8,459 nt of DNA from Candidatus Sumerlaeota bacterium (GTDB taxonomy: Bacteria > Sumerlaeota > Sumerlaeia > SLMS01), in the NCBI GenBank assembly GCA_020850785.1, contig JADZDZ010000140.1:1-8459 (forward strand). The letters are read 5' to 3'. The notes below the pieces were generated by a model. That model was not told the origin of the DNA. It did not search any database and saw nothing but the letters and a program-made list of their open reading frames with translations. Positions 1-7,037 of the stretch are shown piece by piece; within the stretch, counting starts at the first letter, position 1; each line of letters begins with the position of its first letter. The position numbers were made by a program, and so were the translations under genes.

Positions 1-1425
1 CAGATTCAGACGCACTCCTTCTACAGCGAATCGCTTCATCGCGTGGCGACGTTTTCAATCTACGTGCCGGAAAAGAGGAATGAGGACGAACGCTTCCCCT
101 CACTGTATATCCTGCACGGCGCCTATGGCTCCTACGCGGATTGGCCGAAGAACACGGACGTCGGTGAACTGGCAAAGCGTTATCGCATGATTCTGGTTTT
201 TCCCGACGGCTCGCAGTTCGGCTGGTACGTCGATAGCAAGCTGGAGAAATATTCCAACTACGAAACCTTCGTGAGCGATGAATTGCGAAAGTATATTGAT
301 GCGCACTATCCCACGATTGATTCACGCGACGCGCGCGGCATCATGGGCCTTAGCATGGGGGGACACGGCGCGCTCAGTCTGGCGGCGAAGCATCCGGACC
401 TGTACGGTTCCGCATCCTCGCTGTCGGGAATTCTGAAGCTGACGAACCACCCGACGCATTGGTCCATTCCTTCGCGGCTCGGCGCCTACGAGGAGAACAA
501 GGCGGCCTGGGAGGCGAACTCTGTTTACGAACTTTGTGAGAGCTTTAAGACCAACAATGTGTCCGTGATGTTCGACTGCGGCGTGGATGACACGAAGACC
601 GGCGCCATCGTTGACGCGCGCGATCTGGACAAGCGCATGACGGAGCTTAAGATTCCGCACATTTATCGCGAAATGCCGGGCACGCACTCCTGGGATTATT
701 GGAAGGGGCACCTGCAGGAGCACCTTAATTTTCATCAGGCGAAAATGATCGCTGCGACGCCCGACGCGGAGAAGTGGTTCGCGTTCTACTACAAGTGCAT
801 CGCGAAGTTCCTCGCGGAGAACGCATCGCTTTCCATCGAGGGGCCGCAGAAGCTTCCGACGCTTTGCCTGCTGGGATCGTCAAGCATGCAGGGGATGCCG
901 TCGGACCTTTTTCCCGGATTCCGCGTGTTCAACCGCGGCATTTCTGCGGATCGCCTTGGCCTCACCTCCCGCGGCATTTCCCAGCGCATGGAGGAATCGG
1001 TGTTCGACATGAAGCCGGACGTTGTGTTCCTGAAGTGCGCTCGCAACGACATTTCCGCGCGCCTTTCGAGCAAGACACCGCATCCCACCGACGATGAACT
1101 GGCGGAGATCACGACCGCCATCATCAAGCGCATCAAGGAGCGCCTGCCGAACACGCTCGTGATTGTGGGCGATGCGTTTCCCGTTCGCGACAAGTACGCG
1201 CATCTTGCCCCCGCCATCGCCGTGTTCGCGGAACGCCAGCGCGCCATCGCGAAGGAACTGAACATTCCGCTCGTTGACGGGCACAAGGCCCTGATCGGCG
1301 GGGATGGCCTGCTGAAGCCGGAAAATTCCGCCGATGGGCTTCACCTGAGCAAGGACGGGAAGAAGATCGTGGCGGACATGATCCTTGAGGAAATCCGCAA
1401 GGCGCGTCCGGAGCTTCTGAAATAG
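1..1425 (+). CDS. Two-domain hydrolase: esterase-D-type alpha/beta hydrolase fused to SGNH/GDSL hydrolase (5' end outside window)
   Basis: The frame is open from base 1, and the residues before the GTG at 43 (QIQTHSFYSESLHR) already look like the first strand of an esterase-D/tributyrin-esterase domain. The true start therefore lies upstream and GTG 43 is internal. Counting from that GTG as residue 1, the first domain (to about 240) has the oxyanion-region motif LHGAYG (24-29), the nucleophile elbow GLSMGG with Ser104, an Asp candidate at 182/183 (GVDD) and His215 (GTHSW). The second domain (about 271-460) has SGNH blocks: GSSS with Ser280, Gly299 in NRGIS, Asn335 in ARND, and Asp431/His434 in DGLH. 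Block I has Ser where GDSL proteins have Asp. Both domains should hydrolyse esters, for example acetyl or feruloyl groups on polysaccharides, but the substrate is inference. Any signal peptide would lie outside the window. It is followed after 79 bases by the beta-lactamase-fold gene on the same strand. Confidence 0.9.
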   Translation, partial: QIQTHSFYSESLHRVATFSIYVPEKRNEDERFPSLYILHGAYGSYADWPKNTDVGELAKRYRMILVFPDGSQFGWYVDSKLEKYSNYETFVSDELRKYIDAHYPTIDSRDARGIMGLSMGGHGALSLAAKHPDLYGSASSLSGILKLTNHPTHWSIPSRLGAYEENKAAWEANSVYELCESFKTNNVSVMFDCGVDDTKTGAIVDARDLDKRMTELKIPHIYREMPGTHSWDYWKGHLQEHLNFHQAKMIAATPDAEKWFAFYYKCIAKFLAENASLSIEGPQKLPTLCLLGSSSMQGMPSDLFPGFRVFNRGISADRLGLTSRGISQRMEESVFDMKPDVVFLKCARNDISARLSSKTPHPTDDELAEITTAIIKRIKERLPNTLVIVGDAFPVRDKYAHLAPAIAVFAERQRAIAKELNIPLVDGHKALIGGDGLLKPENSADGLHLSKDGKKIVADMILEEIRKARPELLK

Positions 1426-1504
1426 GAGGGATGCCTTGACGTTCGCAGCACCATGCGCTGGAATGAATCCAGCCCCCAAAAACCGCCCCGGAGAATCCAG
1501 AATA

Positions 1505-2770
1505 ATGACACGCCGCAAATTGATGACTTCCCTGCTGCTGCTCGCAGTTTCCATCACCGTTGGTTGCGCATCCATGACGAAGGTGCAGCCGACGGAAACC
1601 GCATCGCTGAAGAAGATCGACCAGATCATCGAAAATGGAATTCAGGAAAAAACCTTTCCCGGTGCCGGTGTCGTTGTGGGGCAGCCCAACAAGTTGCTCT
1701 GGGCGAAGGCATACGGCCACAAGACCTACGATCCGAAGTCTGATGCGGTGACGCTTGATTCGCTGTTCGACATGGCGTCGGTGTCGAAGGTGATGGGGAC
1801 CACCAGCGCGGCGCTTGTGCTGATGGATGAAGGAAAGTTGTCGCCCGACGATCTGGTTTCGAAGTACATTCCCGGCTTCGATTCCAACGGCAAGGAAGGG
1901 GACACGGTTCGTGACTTGATGACGCACGTGTCCGGCCTGCCGGCCTATGAAAGCAGATGGGCCGAGTTGGAAAAGAAGCGTCCCGCCGACGAGACAAAGC
2001 CGGACATGTTGATCGCGCACTATGCGGCGCTGCCGGCGAAGAATCCGCCTCGCACCAAGATGGTCTATAGCTGCCTCAATTTCCAGACGACGGCGCGCAT
2101 CACGGAAAACATCATGCACGAGCCGATGGAGCAATTCCTGAAGGAGCACGTCTTTGGCCCGCTGAAGATGAACGACACTGTCTATACGCTGTCTCCCGAC
2201 CAGAAGGCGCGCACCATGCCGACGCTGGGGGACAAGGATGGGAATGTGACTCTTGTCGCGAAGGTGCATGATCCGCTCGCGAACTACTACGGCCTTGATG
2301 AGGGACATTGCCCCGGCAATGCGGGATTGTTCTCCACGGGGCGCGATGTGGCGCGCTTCTGTGAGATGGTCGCGAACGGCGGCGAGCTTGGCGGCAAGCG
2401 CATCTTCAGCAGGGAAATCCTTGCCCAGGCCACCGTCTCCCAGACGCCGAAGGCGGTTGGTGAGGAGCGCGGCCTTGGGTGGGACATCTACGAAACACCA
2501 CCATGGGTGACGGGACTGAACAAGACACCGGAAACCGCGATCATCGGGCACACAGGATACACCGGCACGCTGATCATGATCGACAAGAAGACGAAAACGT
2601 ATTTGGTGCTGCTGACGAATCGCGTTTTCCCCGACGACAAGTCACAGCCCGAAGGAAAACCAACCGTCACGGACATTCGCCGCGCCGTTGCCGATACGGT
2701 GTGGCGCAGCCAGCCGGTCTATGCGCAGTGGTTTGCGGAGCAGGATGCGAAGAAGGCCGCAGGGAACTGA
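1505..2770 (+). CDS. Beta-lactamase-fold serine hydrolase, predicted lipoprotein (421 aa)
   Basis: This belongs to the serine beta-lactamase/penicillin-binding-protein-like family (class C / esterase EstB type). With ATG 1505 as residue 1, a lipoprotein signal is visible: MTRRK, a hydrophobic stretch, then a lipobox ending G20-C21, so the mature protein is probably lipid-anchored. The catalytic SxxK is S92-V-S-K95. The second motif is Y188-S-C190, where class C beta-lactamases have Y-x-N. The third motif is H349-T-G351, the HTG variant common in esterases and peptidases of this fold. The start is chosen because the signal begins there and a GGAG lies at 1490-1493. An upstream in-frame TTG at 1436 follows an AGGAGGG but would put 23 non-signal-like residues in front of the lipoprotein signal. 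The family includes esterases, D-amino-acid peptidases and cell-wall enzymes, so the substrate is unknown; the HTG triad and altered YxN make a true beta-lactamase unlikely. It is probably co-transcribed with its neighbours. Confidence 0.9.
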   Translation: MTRRKLMTSLLLLAVSITVGCASMTKVQPTETASLKKIDQIIENGIQEKTFPGAGVVVGQPNKLLWAKAYGHKTYDPKSDAVTLDSLFDMASVSKVMGTTSAALVLMDEGKLSPDDLVSKYIPGFDSNGKEGDTVRDLMTHVSGLPAYESRWAELEKKRPADETKPDMLIAHYAALPAKNPPRTKMVYSCLNFQTTARITENIMHEPMEQFLKEHVFGPLKMNDTVYTLSPDQKARTMPTLGDKDGNVTLVAKVHDPLANYYGLDEGHCPGNAGLFSTGRDVARFCEMVANGGELGGKRIFSREILAQATVSQTPKAVGEERGLGWDIYETPPWVTGLNKTPETAIIGHTGYTGTLIMIDKKTKTYLVLLTNRVFPDDKSQPEGKPTVTDIRRAVADTVWRSQPVYAQWFAEQDAKKAAGN

Positions 2771-2811
2771 TTCGCGCAGGGATTGACGCATAACTCTTGG
2801 AGCATCGTATC

Positions 2812-3564
2812 ATGAGAACAATCGCACTACTTTTGTTTTCACTGTTGTTCGCGGGCGCCTGCGCATCGCACACGCCCAATGTAACCCCCGCCAGCTTTGC
2901 CGGCGATCCAGCGATCCCACCGTTCAATCAGCTTATTCTGGCGGAGGCGGCGAAGTATCCCACCGACGGCACGCACACCTACTGGTGGCCAAGGAAGGGT
3001 GAAGGGCCAAAATATGATGGCTGCTCCGCTGATGTTTTCCTGGGCGGGAAGAAGGTCATGTCCGGCGAGCCGGAGGGACGCACCTTCTGCTGCGGCCTCA
3101 CGCTGGAGGTTTTCGCGAAGGTCTACGATGAATTCCTGAAGCAGAATCCGGGCTTTGAATCACCATTGACGGAAAAGAACTGGAAGGACTTCCAAGGGAA
3201 ATGGTTCGTGCGCGAAATGCAGGGGGATGGCCCCGGTGATGCGCTGGAAGCCTACGGCCTGGGTGAGAAAATCGCCCGTGGCGATGTGCTGCCGGGCGAT
3301 TTTGTCCAGCTATGGCGGAACAAGCGGGAGACGGAAAAGAATCCCTCCGGTCACTCGGTGATTTTTCTGGCGTGGCAGTATGATCAGAAGGGGGAGATCA
3401 ACGGCCTCCGCTATTGGTCAACGCAGACTTCGACGAATGGCCTTCACGAACGGATCGAGGAGTTCGGCGAAAAGCCGGGAAACATTGATGCAGCCCACAC
3501 GTACTATTCCCGCGCGAATCCCAAGGCGGGATTGAAGCAGAATGCAAAATCCGCCGGGCAGTGA
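2812..3564 (+). CDS. Small lipoprotein resembling NlpC/P60 or CHAP cysteine peptidases (250 aa)
   Basis: I cannot name the family. ATG 2812 is chosen because it opens a lipoprotein signal (MRTIALLLFSLLFAGAC, lipobox Cys17) with GGAG at 2799-2802, nine bases upstream; an in-frame TTG at 2797 would add five residues. The mature part has a Cys pair followed by a helix-like stretch (TFCCGLTLEVF, Cys93/Cys94). Later comes a strand pattern, GDVLPGDFVQLW (157-168), then GHSVIFLAW with His181. This order of Cys at a helix start, a 'GDFV' strand and a His at the start of the next strand is that of NlpC/P60 and CHAP papain-like enzymes, which cut peptidoglycan peptides or amide bonds. The polar third residue would lie near 203-209 (STQTSTN). 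The similarity is by pattern only, so the enzymatic call is inference. It starts 41 bases after the beta-lactamase-fold gene, and its stop lies within the loop of the following terminator. Confidence 0.85.
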   Translation: MRTIALLLFSLLFAGACASHTPNVTPASFAGDPAIPPFNQLILAEAAKYPTDGTHTYWWPRKGEGPKYDGCSADVFLGGKKVMSGEPEGRTFCCGLTLEVFAKVYDEFLKQNPGFESPLTEKNWKDFQGKWFVREMQGDGPGDALEAYGLGEKIARGDVLPGDFVQLWRNKRETEKNPSGHSVIFLAWQYDQKGEINGLRYWSTQTSTNGLHERIEEFGEKPGNIDAAHTYYSRANPKAGLKQNAKSAGQ

Positions 3565-3580
3565 CCCGGCGGATTTTTTT
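3546..3580 (+). terminator. Strong intrinsic terminator, possibly bidirectional
   Basis: CCGCCGGG (3551-3558) pairs perfectly with CCCGGCGG (3565-3572) around the six-base loop CAGTGA (3559-3564). Five flanking A/T pairs (3546-3550 with 3573-3577) extend the stem, and a run of seven T lies at 3574-3580. The TGA stop of the cysteine-peptidase-like gene sits in the loop. On the other strand the same hairpin is followed by only four T, so it may also end the convergent minus-strand gene, which stops at 3585. Confidence 0.93.
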
Positions 3581-3584
3581 GTCA

Positions 3585-6500
3585 TCAGAGGCTGAGGTGC
3601 CTTGGGAGGCACTCGTCACAATTCCGGCCAGTCCTGCACCGAGTTGATCGGCGATCCGATCTGGATATTATCCACCCATGTGCCTTCCACGGCGATCCGA
3701 TCTGGATATTGTCCACCCATGTGCCTTCCACGGAGCTGGGATTTCCCACATGGTTCTCCCGGAAACCCACCTGCACGGAGCCGCTCGTTGGGCCTCCCGT
3801 GGGAATTGGGCCGTTGTAGACGGTGACGCCGTTCACGGTGGCCATCAGCGAATTGGAAACGGGATCGATCGACAGTGCGAACGTCGTCCAAGTGCCCGCA
3901 GTAACCCCTGCGGCCGTGCGGGACAGACTGCCGAGTGAAATGGCTGCGTTCCCTTCCTGCTGCGGCCAGATGAACTCGAACGTGTCCCCGTGATCGGGGC
4001 GCCCATCGTTCAGCCCGACACCGCCCGTGTTCTCGAAGATCAGCCAGTAACCCGTGTCGTAGCCGCTTCCATTCGGCGATCCGGAGAAGAACGTTGATCC
4101 GTGACTGCCGCAGAGCCCGACGCCGTTCGCCTGCGCGGGCGCGGCGGAATTCGGAACGAAGATTTCACCAGTCACACTGTAACCGCCGCCGGAGTAACCG
4201 AGCGCCGCGTCGCCGATGAAGCCATTGTTGCCGCCGCCTGTTGTATCCACGCAGCGGTACACGTTCCCGCCGCTGGGCGACGCACCAACGCCGGAGGCGC
4301 CAATGTTGCCCGCCAGTGGCTGATAGGTTTGGTACATTCCCGCAGGGGTGCTGGAAAAATTGAAGGTGGCAGGAATGGAAACAGTGCCCCCGTTGGACGT
4401 TCCGGGGCTCGCCACCATTCCGGAGAAATCGTCGAAGTTGATCTGGGTGTCGGCGCCGTCGGGATAACGTCCCAGCGAAAAGTATGTAGTCGCCTCACCC
4501 ATCCAGGGGAAGCCTTCGTCGGTGACTCCAAGGGTCGGCGCGCGCATCAATCCGCTGAGGCCGCCACGCGCTTCATACACCACGGAATCATCAACATTCC
4601 CCGTGGCGGTGTCATAAATTTGAATCGCGCAGGGGCTGGTGTCGAGAATGTCATCAGCGGCATCCGTCATCCCCGCTGAAAGATCAACATTCGTAACGGC
4701 AGGATCACCCACGACCAGCAGCCCGTTGGCGGGGATTGTCTGTCCGCCGATGGCGAGCGTGGTGTAGGCGGCGCCGGTGAGCGTCGTTCCGCTGAAGAGG
4801 CGAAGCTGCAACCCTGCGGGTGTGCTCTGGCCGGCGGGGCCGTGGATTTCGACGAATTCGCCACCCACGCCGGCGTAACGGAATTCGTTGATCTTGAAGT
4901 TTTGTCCGCCGGGATTCGTGTGCTCGTACATGATTTCGTCGAAGACGATGGTGCCACTTCCGGCGCCGCCACCCTGCACGAGAAATCCGAAGAACCCGAT
5001 GTCCTTCTTTCCGCCACCGGCGGAATCAATCACGCCATCCCCGTCAATGAAGCGGGGGTCGTTTGTGTTGAAGCCGGTTGTCTGCGACGCGTCCGTGAAG
5101 TCCCAGGTGATTTCGCGCCAGCCGGCGATGCCGAGGCTGTAGGCAGGGGACATTTCCAGTTCCCGGCTGCCATCGTAGGCCAGCATTCGCACCGTGCGTC
5201 CCGCGTAGGCTGTCGGTGTATAGATATAGGCGCTTACCCTTGTGTTCTGCGTGAGCAGGGCGGCGGGAGCGTTTGTGTCCACAACGGTGGTCGCACGCGA
5301 ATCCGCCAGCAATTCATGCTCGAAGGCCATCTGCTGCGTCGCGCCTGCGCTGAAGGTGAATGTCACCTCCGCGCACTTGTTGGTGCTCGACGGCCGACCT
5401 GCGCCTGCGGGCGCTGTCACGATCCCCTCGCTGTCGGTGGCGACGCCAAGGTTCACCGCATCGGGATTTGCATTCGGATCGCGCCAACGTGGATCGTTCC
5501 CCTCAAAGCCGGTGATGAGGAATTTGGTCGTGCCGGGGGCCTTGAGAATTTCCTGACAAAGTTGATAGATGTGCGGATAGGTGCGCGTGCGCGACACTGA
5601 TCCTCCCACCGTCCCTTCTTGGGAAATCAGATTGATGGAACTGGTTTCCGCCATCCACATCAGCGACCAGAATCCCACGCCGCGCAGCCGCTTCCCCTTG
5701 TTGTTCGGCGTCGCGGTGGTGTCGATGTTGCTGACGACTGCGCGAATCTTGTATTCCAAGGCTGTTGGCGAATCCCACGTCCGCACGTAGTCCGCCAAGC
5801 CGTCATTCCATGTGTGCCAGCTCACCTCGTCGCCGTCGCGATAAATCTCCGTCTGCGGGCCGCCATACGATGGCCAGAGCGTGGTTTCGTACAAGGCGTC
5901 GGTGAAACCACCCGCCACGCGATCATTTCCGCCGGACACATTGTAGGTGTTCGTCCCTTTCCAGCGGCCTGAATAGGATGAAATCACCGCCACCATCTTG
6001 CTCGAAGGCACGCCGCCATCGATGTAGAAATCGTTGATCTGCGTGATGTAGCCGTCGAAATCAGAAATCGCGTGGGGTGTCTGGCCCGTTGCGTAATCGT
6101 AGCAGCTATAGAGGTAATAGTCCAGACTTGGGGTCAGTCCCGGCAGGTTCCAGCGTGATGCGCTTGGCGTGGGATCGGCATAGATGCTGATCTCGTAGGG
6201 AGACGGCAGTGCGGCGCGCAATTCCTGGAAGAAGAGTGTCATTCCTGCCGTTGCGGCGGAATTCCAACTGAATGGCTCGAAGTCGAACGTCACGCCGGCG
6301 CAGTACCCATCACTTGTCACGGCGGCGGCGATATCCGTCACGAGGTTCGTGCGGGCTGTGGAACTTGCCATAACAGTGTTGATCACATTGACGTCGAAAT
6401 TGTCGTTCAACACGGTCATGATGACCTTGCAGCCCGCGTTCTGGGCGGCTCCGCCGGCCCGCATCGTGGTATCGCGATTTGTCCAGTTCGCCAAAAGCGA

Positions 6501-6857
6501 TGCGGGAATCAGATCTCCGTTCGTGTCGAATTCCACGAAGCCCGAAGCAACGTGCGTGAGCGATTCCCAGCGAGTATGGGGCAACTGGGACTCGGACTGA
6601 ATGTAGCCAAAGACGATGAAATCATCGCCGATGGTTGATTCCGCGCGGCGTGGTGCCCTTGGCACATCCCCCGCATGGCCGTCCTTGAAGGTCTGCTGGT
6701 CCTGCAGGACCTGAAGCTGATCGTCCGTCGGCTCCGCTGGCGCCGCGAGTTCCTCCATCTGTTGCTGATGCGCAGGCGCGGCAACCTCCTGAGCGAAGGC
6801 ACTTCCCGCCATGAACATTCCATGGCAACAAATCAACACCATCAGATGCTTCTTCAC
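3585..6857 (-). CDS. Secreted modular protein: GH18-like barrel, beta-sandwich, lamin-tail domain, lectin-like domain; C-terminus frameshifted by a tandem duplication
   Basis: GTG 6857 is chosen because it opens a signal peptide (V-K-K-H-L, hydrophobic core, cleavage after A20-F-A22 before QE) and follows AAAAGAG at 6871-6865; this gives 1090 aa. Residues 23-76 are a Q/A/P/E-rich linker. Residues about 80-436 resemble glycoside hydrolase family 18: FIVFGYI, KVIMTVL, GVTFDFE with D192-F-E194 (the first Asp of DxxDxE is Val), CYDY at 252-255 in the place of MxYD, and GFWSLMW at 396-402. Glu194 would be the acid/base. GH18 enzymes cut chitin, peptidoglycan or related N-acetylglucosamine polymers; activity here is inference. 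Residues about 447-646 look like a carbohydrate-binding beta-sandwich. Residues about 651-786 are a lamin-tail domain (FKINEFRY, EFVEIHG). Residues about 831-1056 look like a concanavalin-A-type domain (WTTFALSIDP, GTWVDNIQIG). After residue 1056 the frame is shifted by the repeat at 3649-3730, giving a 34-residue basic tail that looks spurious. Confidence 0.9.
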   Translation of the reverse strand: MKKHLMVLICCHGMFMAGSAFAQEVAAPAHQQQMEELAAPAEPTDDQLQVLQDQQTFKDGHAGDVPRAPRRAESTIGDDFIVFGYIQSESQLPHTRWESLTHVASGFVEFDTNGDLIPASLLANWTNRDTTMRAGGAAQNAGCKVIMTVLNDNFDVNVINTVMASSTARTNLVTDIAAAVTSDGYCAGVTFDFEPFSWNSAATAGMTLFFQELRAALPSPYEISIYADPTPSASRWNLPGLTPSLDYYLYSCYDYATGQTPHAISDFDGYITQINDFYIDGGVPSSKMVAVISSYSGRWKGTNTYNVSGGNDRVAGGFTDALYETTLWPSYGGPQTEIYRDGDEVSWHTWNDGLADYVRTWDSPTALEYKIRAVVSNIDTTATPNNKGKRLRGVGFWSLMWMAETSSINLISQEGTVGGSVSRTRTYPHIYQLCQEILKAPGTTKFLITGFEGNDPRWRDPNANPDAVNLGVATDSEGIVTAPAGAGRPSSTNKCAEVTFTFSAGATQQMAFEHELLADSRATTVVDTNAPAALLTQNTRVSAYIYTPTAYAGRTVRMLAYDGSRELEMSPAYSLGIAGWREITWDFTDASQTTGFNTNDPRFIDGDGVIDSAGGGKKDIGFFGFLVQGGGAGSGTIVFDEIMYEHTNPGGQNFKINEFRYAGVGGEFVEIHGPAGQSTPAGLQLRLFSGTTLTGAAYTTLAIGGQTIPANGLLVVGDPAVTNVDLSAGMTDAADDILDTSPCAIQIYDTATGNVDDSVVYEARGGLSGLMRAPTLGVTDEGFPWMGEATTYFSLGRYPDGADTQINFDDFSGMVASPGTSNGGTVSIPATFNFSSTPAGMYQTYQPLAGNIGASGVGASPSGGNVYRCVDTTGGGNNGFIGDAALGYSGGGYSVTGEIFVPNSAAPAQANGVGLCGSHGSTFFSGSPNGSGYDTGYWLIFENTGGVGLNDGRPDHGDTFEFIWPQQEGNAAISLGSLSRTAAGVTAGTWTTFALSIDPVSNSLMATVNGVTVYNGPIPTGGPTSGSVQVGFRENHVGNPSSVEGTWVDNIQIGSPWKAHGWIISRSDRRSTRCRTGRNCDECLPRHLSL
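3616..3648 (-). other. Likely original C-terminal codons of the GH18-like gene, now out of frame
   Basis: If one copy of the 41-bp repeat is removed, the GH18-like frame continues after ...DNIQIGSP into INSVQDWPEL and a TGA at 3618-3616. That would give a protein of 1066 aa. In the sequence as given these codons are read in another frame and the gene instead runs on to a TGA at 3587-3585. This reconstruction is inference, but it follows directly from the repeat, since the same residues precede the junction in both frames. Confidence 0.75.
3649..3730. repeat. 41-bp tandem duplication (two copies, one mismatch) inside the 3' end of the GH18-like gene
   Basis: Copy one is 3649-3689 and copy two is 3690-3730. 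They are identical except A3670 against G3711. Three further bases (cgg, 3731-3733) match the unit start, so the unit boundaries can slide by up to three bases. The length is not a multiple of three. Read on the minus strand, copy two encodes VEGTWVDNIQIGSP in the gene frame; copy one encodes the same residues in another frame. The mismatch is synonymous (GAC against GAT, Asp) when each copy is read in that coding frame. Confidence 0.97.
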
Positions 6858-7037
6858 CGGATCGCTCTTTTCACTTTCAAACCCGAAGGGATATAAGGAA
6901 TTGTTGACCAAGTGTGGGTTTCCGTGAAGGGGCCAGTCAACCTGACATTTTTGGACCGCAGGCGACGGCGTTGTTGACCTCACGTTTGCATCCCGCAACC
7001 CTTCTCCCAAGTTTGCCATTCCTTAGGATTTTTCCAG
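6858..7037. promoter_or_regulatory. Divergent intergenic region between the GH18-like gene and the symporter gene
   Basis: These 180 bases separate two divergent starts, so promoters for both genes should lie here. On the minus strand a -10-like TTATAT lies at 6897-6892, about 35 bases before the GTG, but I see no well-spaced -35. For the plus gene I see TTGACC at 6974-6979 without a good -10, and a ribosome binding site AGGA at 7025-7028. The hexamer GTTGAC occurs at 6903-6908 and 6973-6978, with its reverse complement GTCAAC at 6936-6941. This could be a regulator site, but hexamers this short may recur by chance. Confidence 0.35.

Noticed and set aside
43..45. GTG 43 as the true start of the first gene
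   Set aside because: The frame is open to base 1 and the upstream residues continue the esterase domain, so the start lies outside the window.
1457..1473. Small hairpin GCTGGA-ATGAA-TCCAGC between the first two genes
   Set aside because: Only a six-base stem with no T tract, so not a terminator; too short to call regulatory.
1436..1504. TTG start at 1436 for the beta-lactamase-fold gene, preceded by AGGAGGG
   Set aside because: The binding site is good, but the extra 23 residues are not signal-like, while ATG 1505 opens a lipoprotein signal directly.
880..1629. Minus-strand open frame of 249 codons
   Set aside because: It lies antisense to the SGNH domain and the start of the next gene, with no recognisable domain.
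1133..2551. Long minus-strand open frame (472 codons) opposite the first two genes
   Set aside because: It is antisense to two genes with clear catalytic motifs, is very rich in Arg, His and Gly, and shows no domain. It is a shadow frame typical of GC-rich DNA.
6858..7019. Longer N-terminus of the GH18-like protein starting at ATG 7019
   Set aside because: It would place 54 non-signal-like residues before a good signal peptide that starts at GTG 6857 with its own purine-rich binding site.
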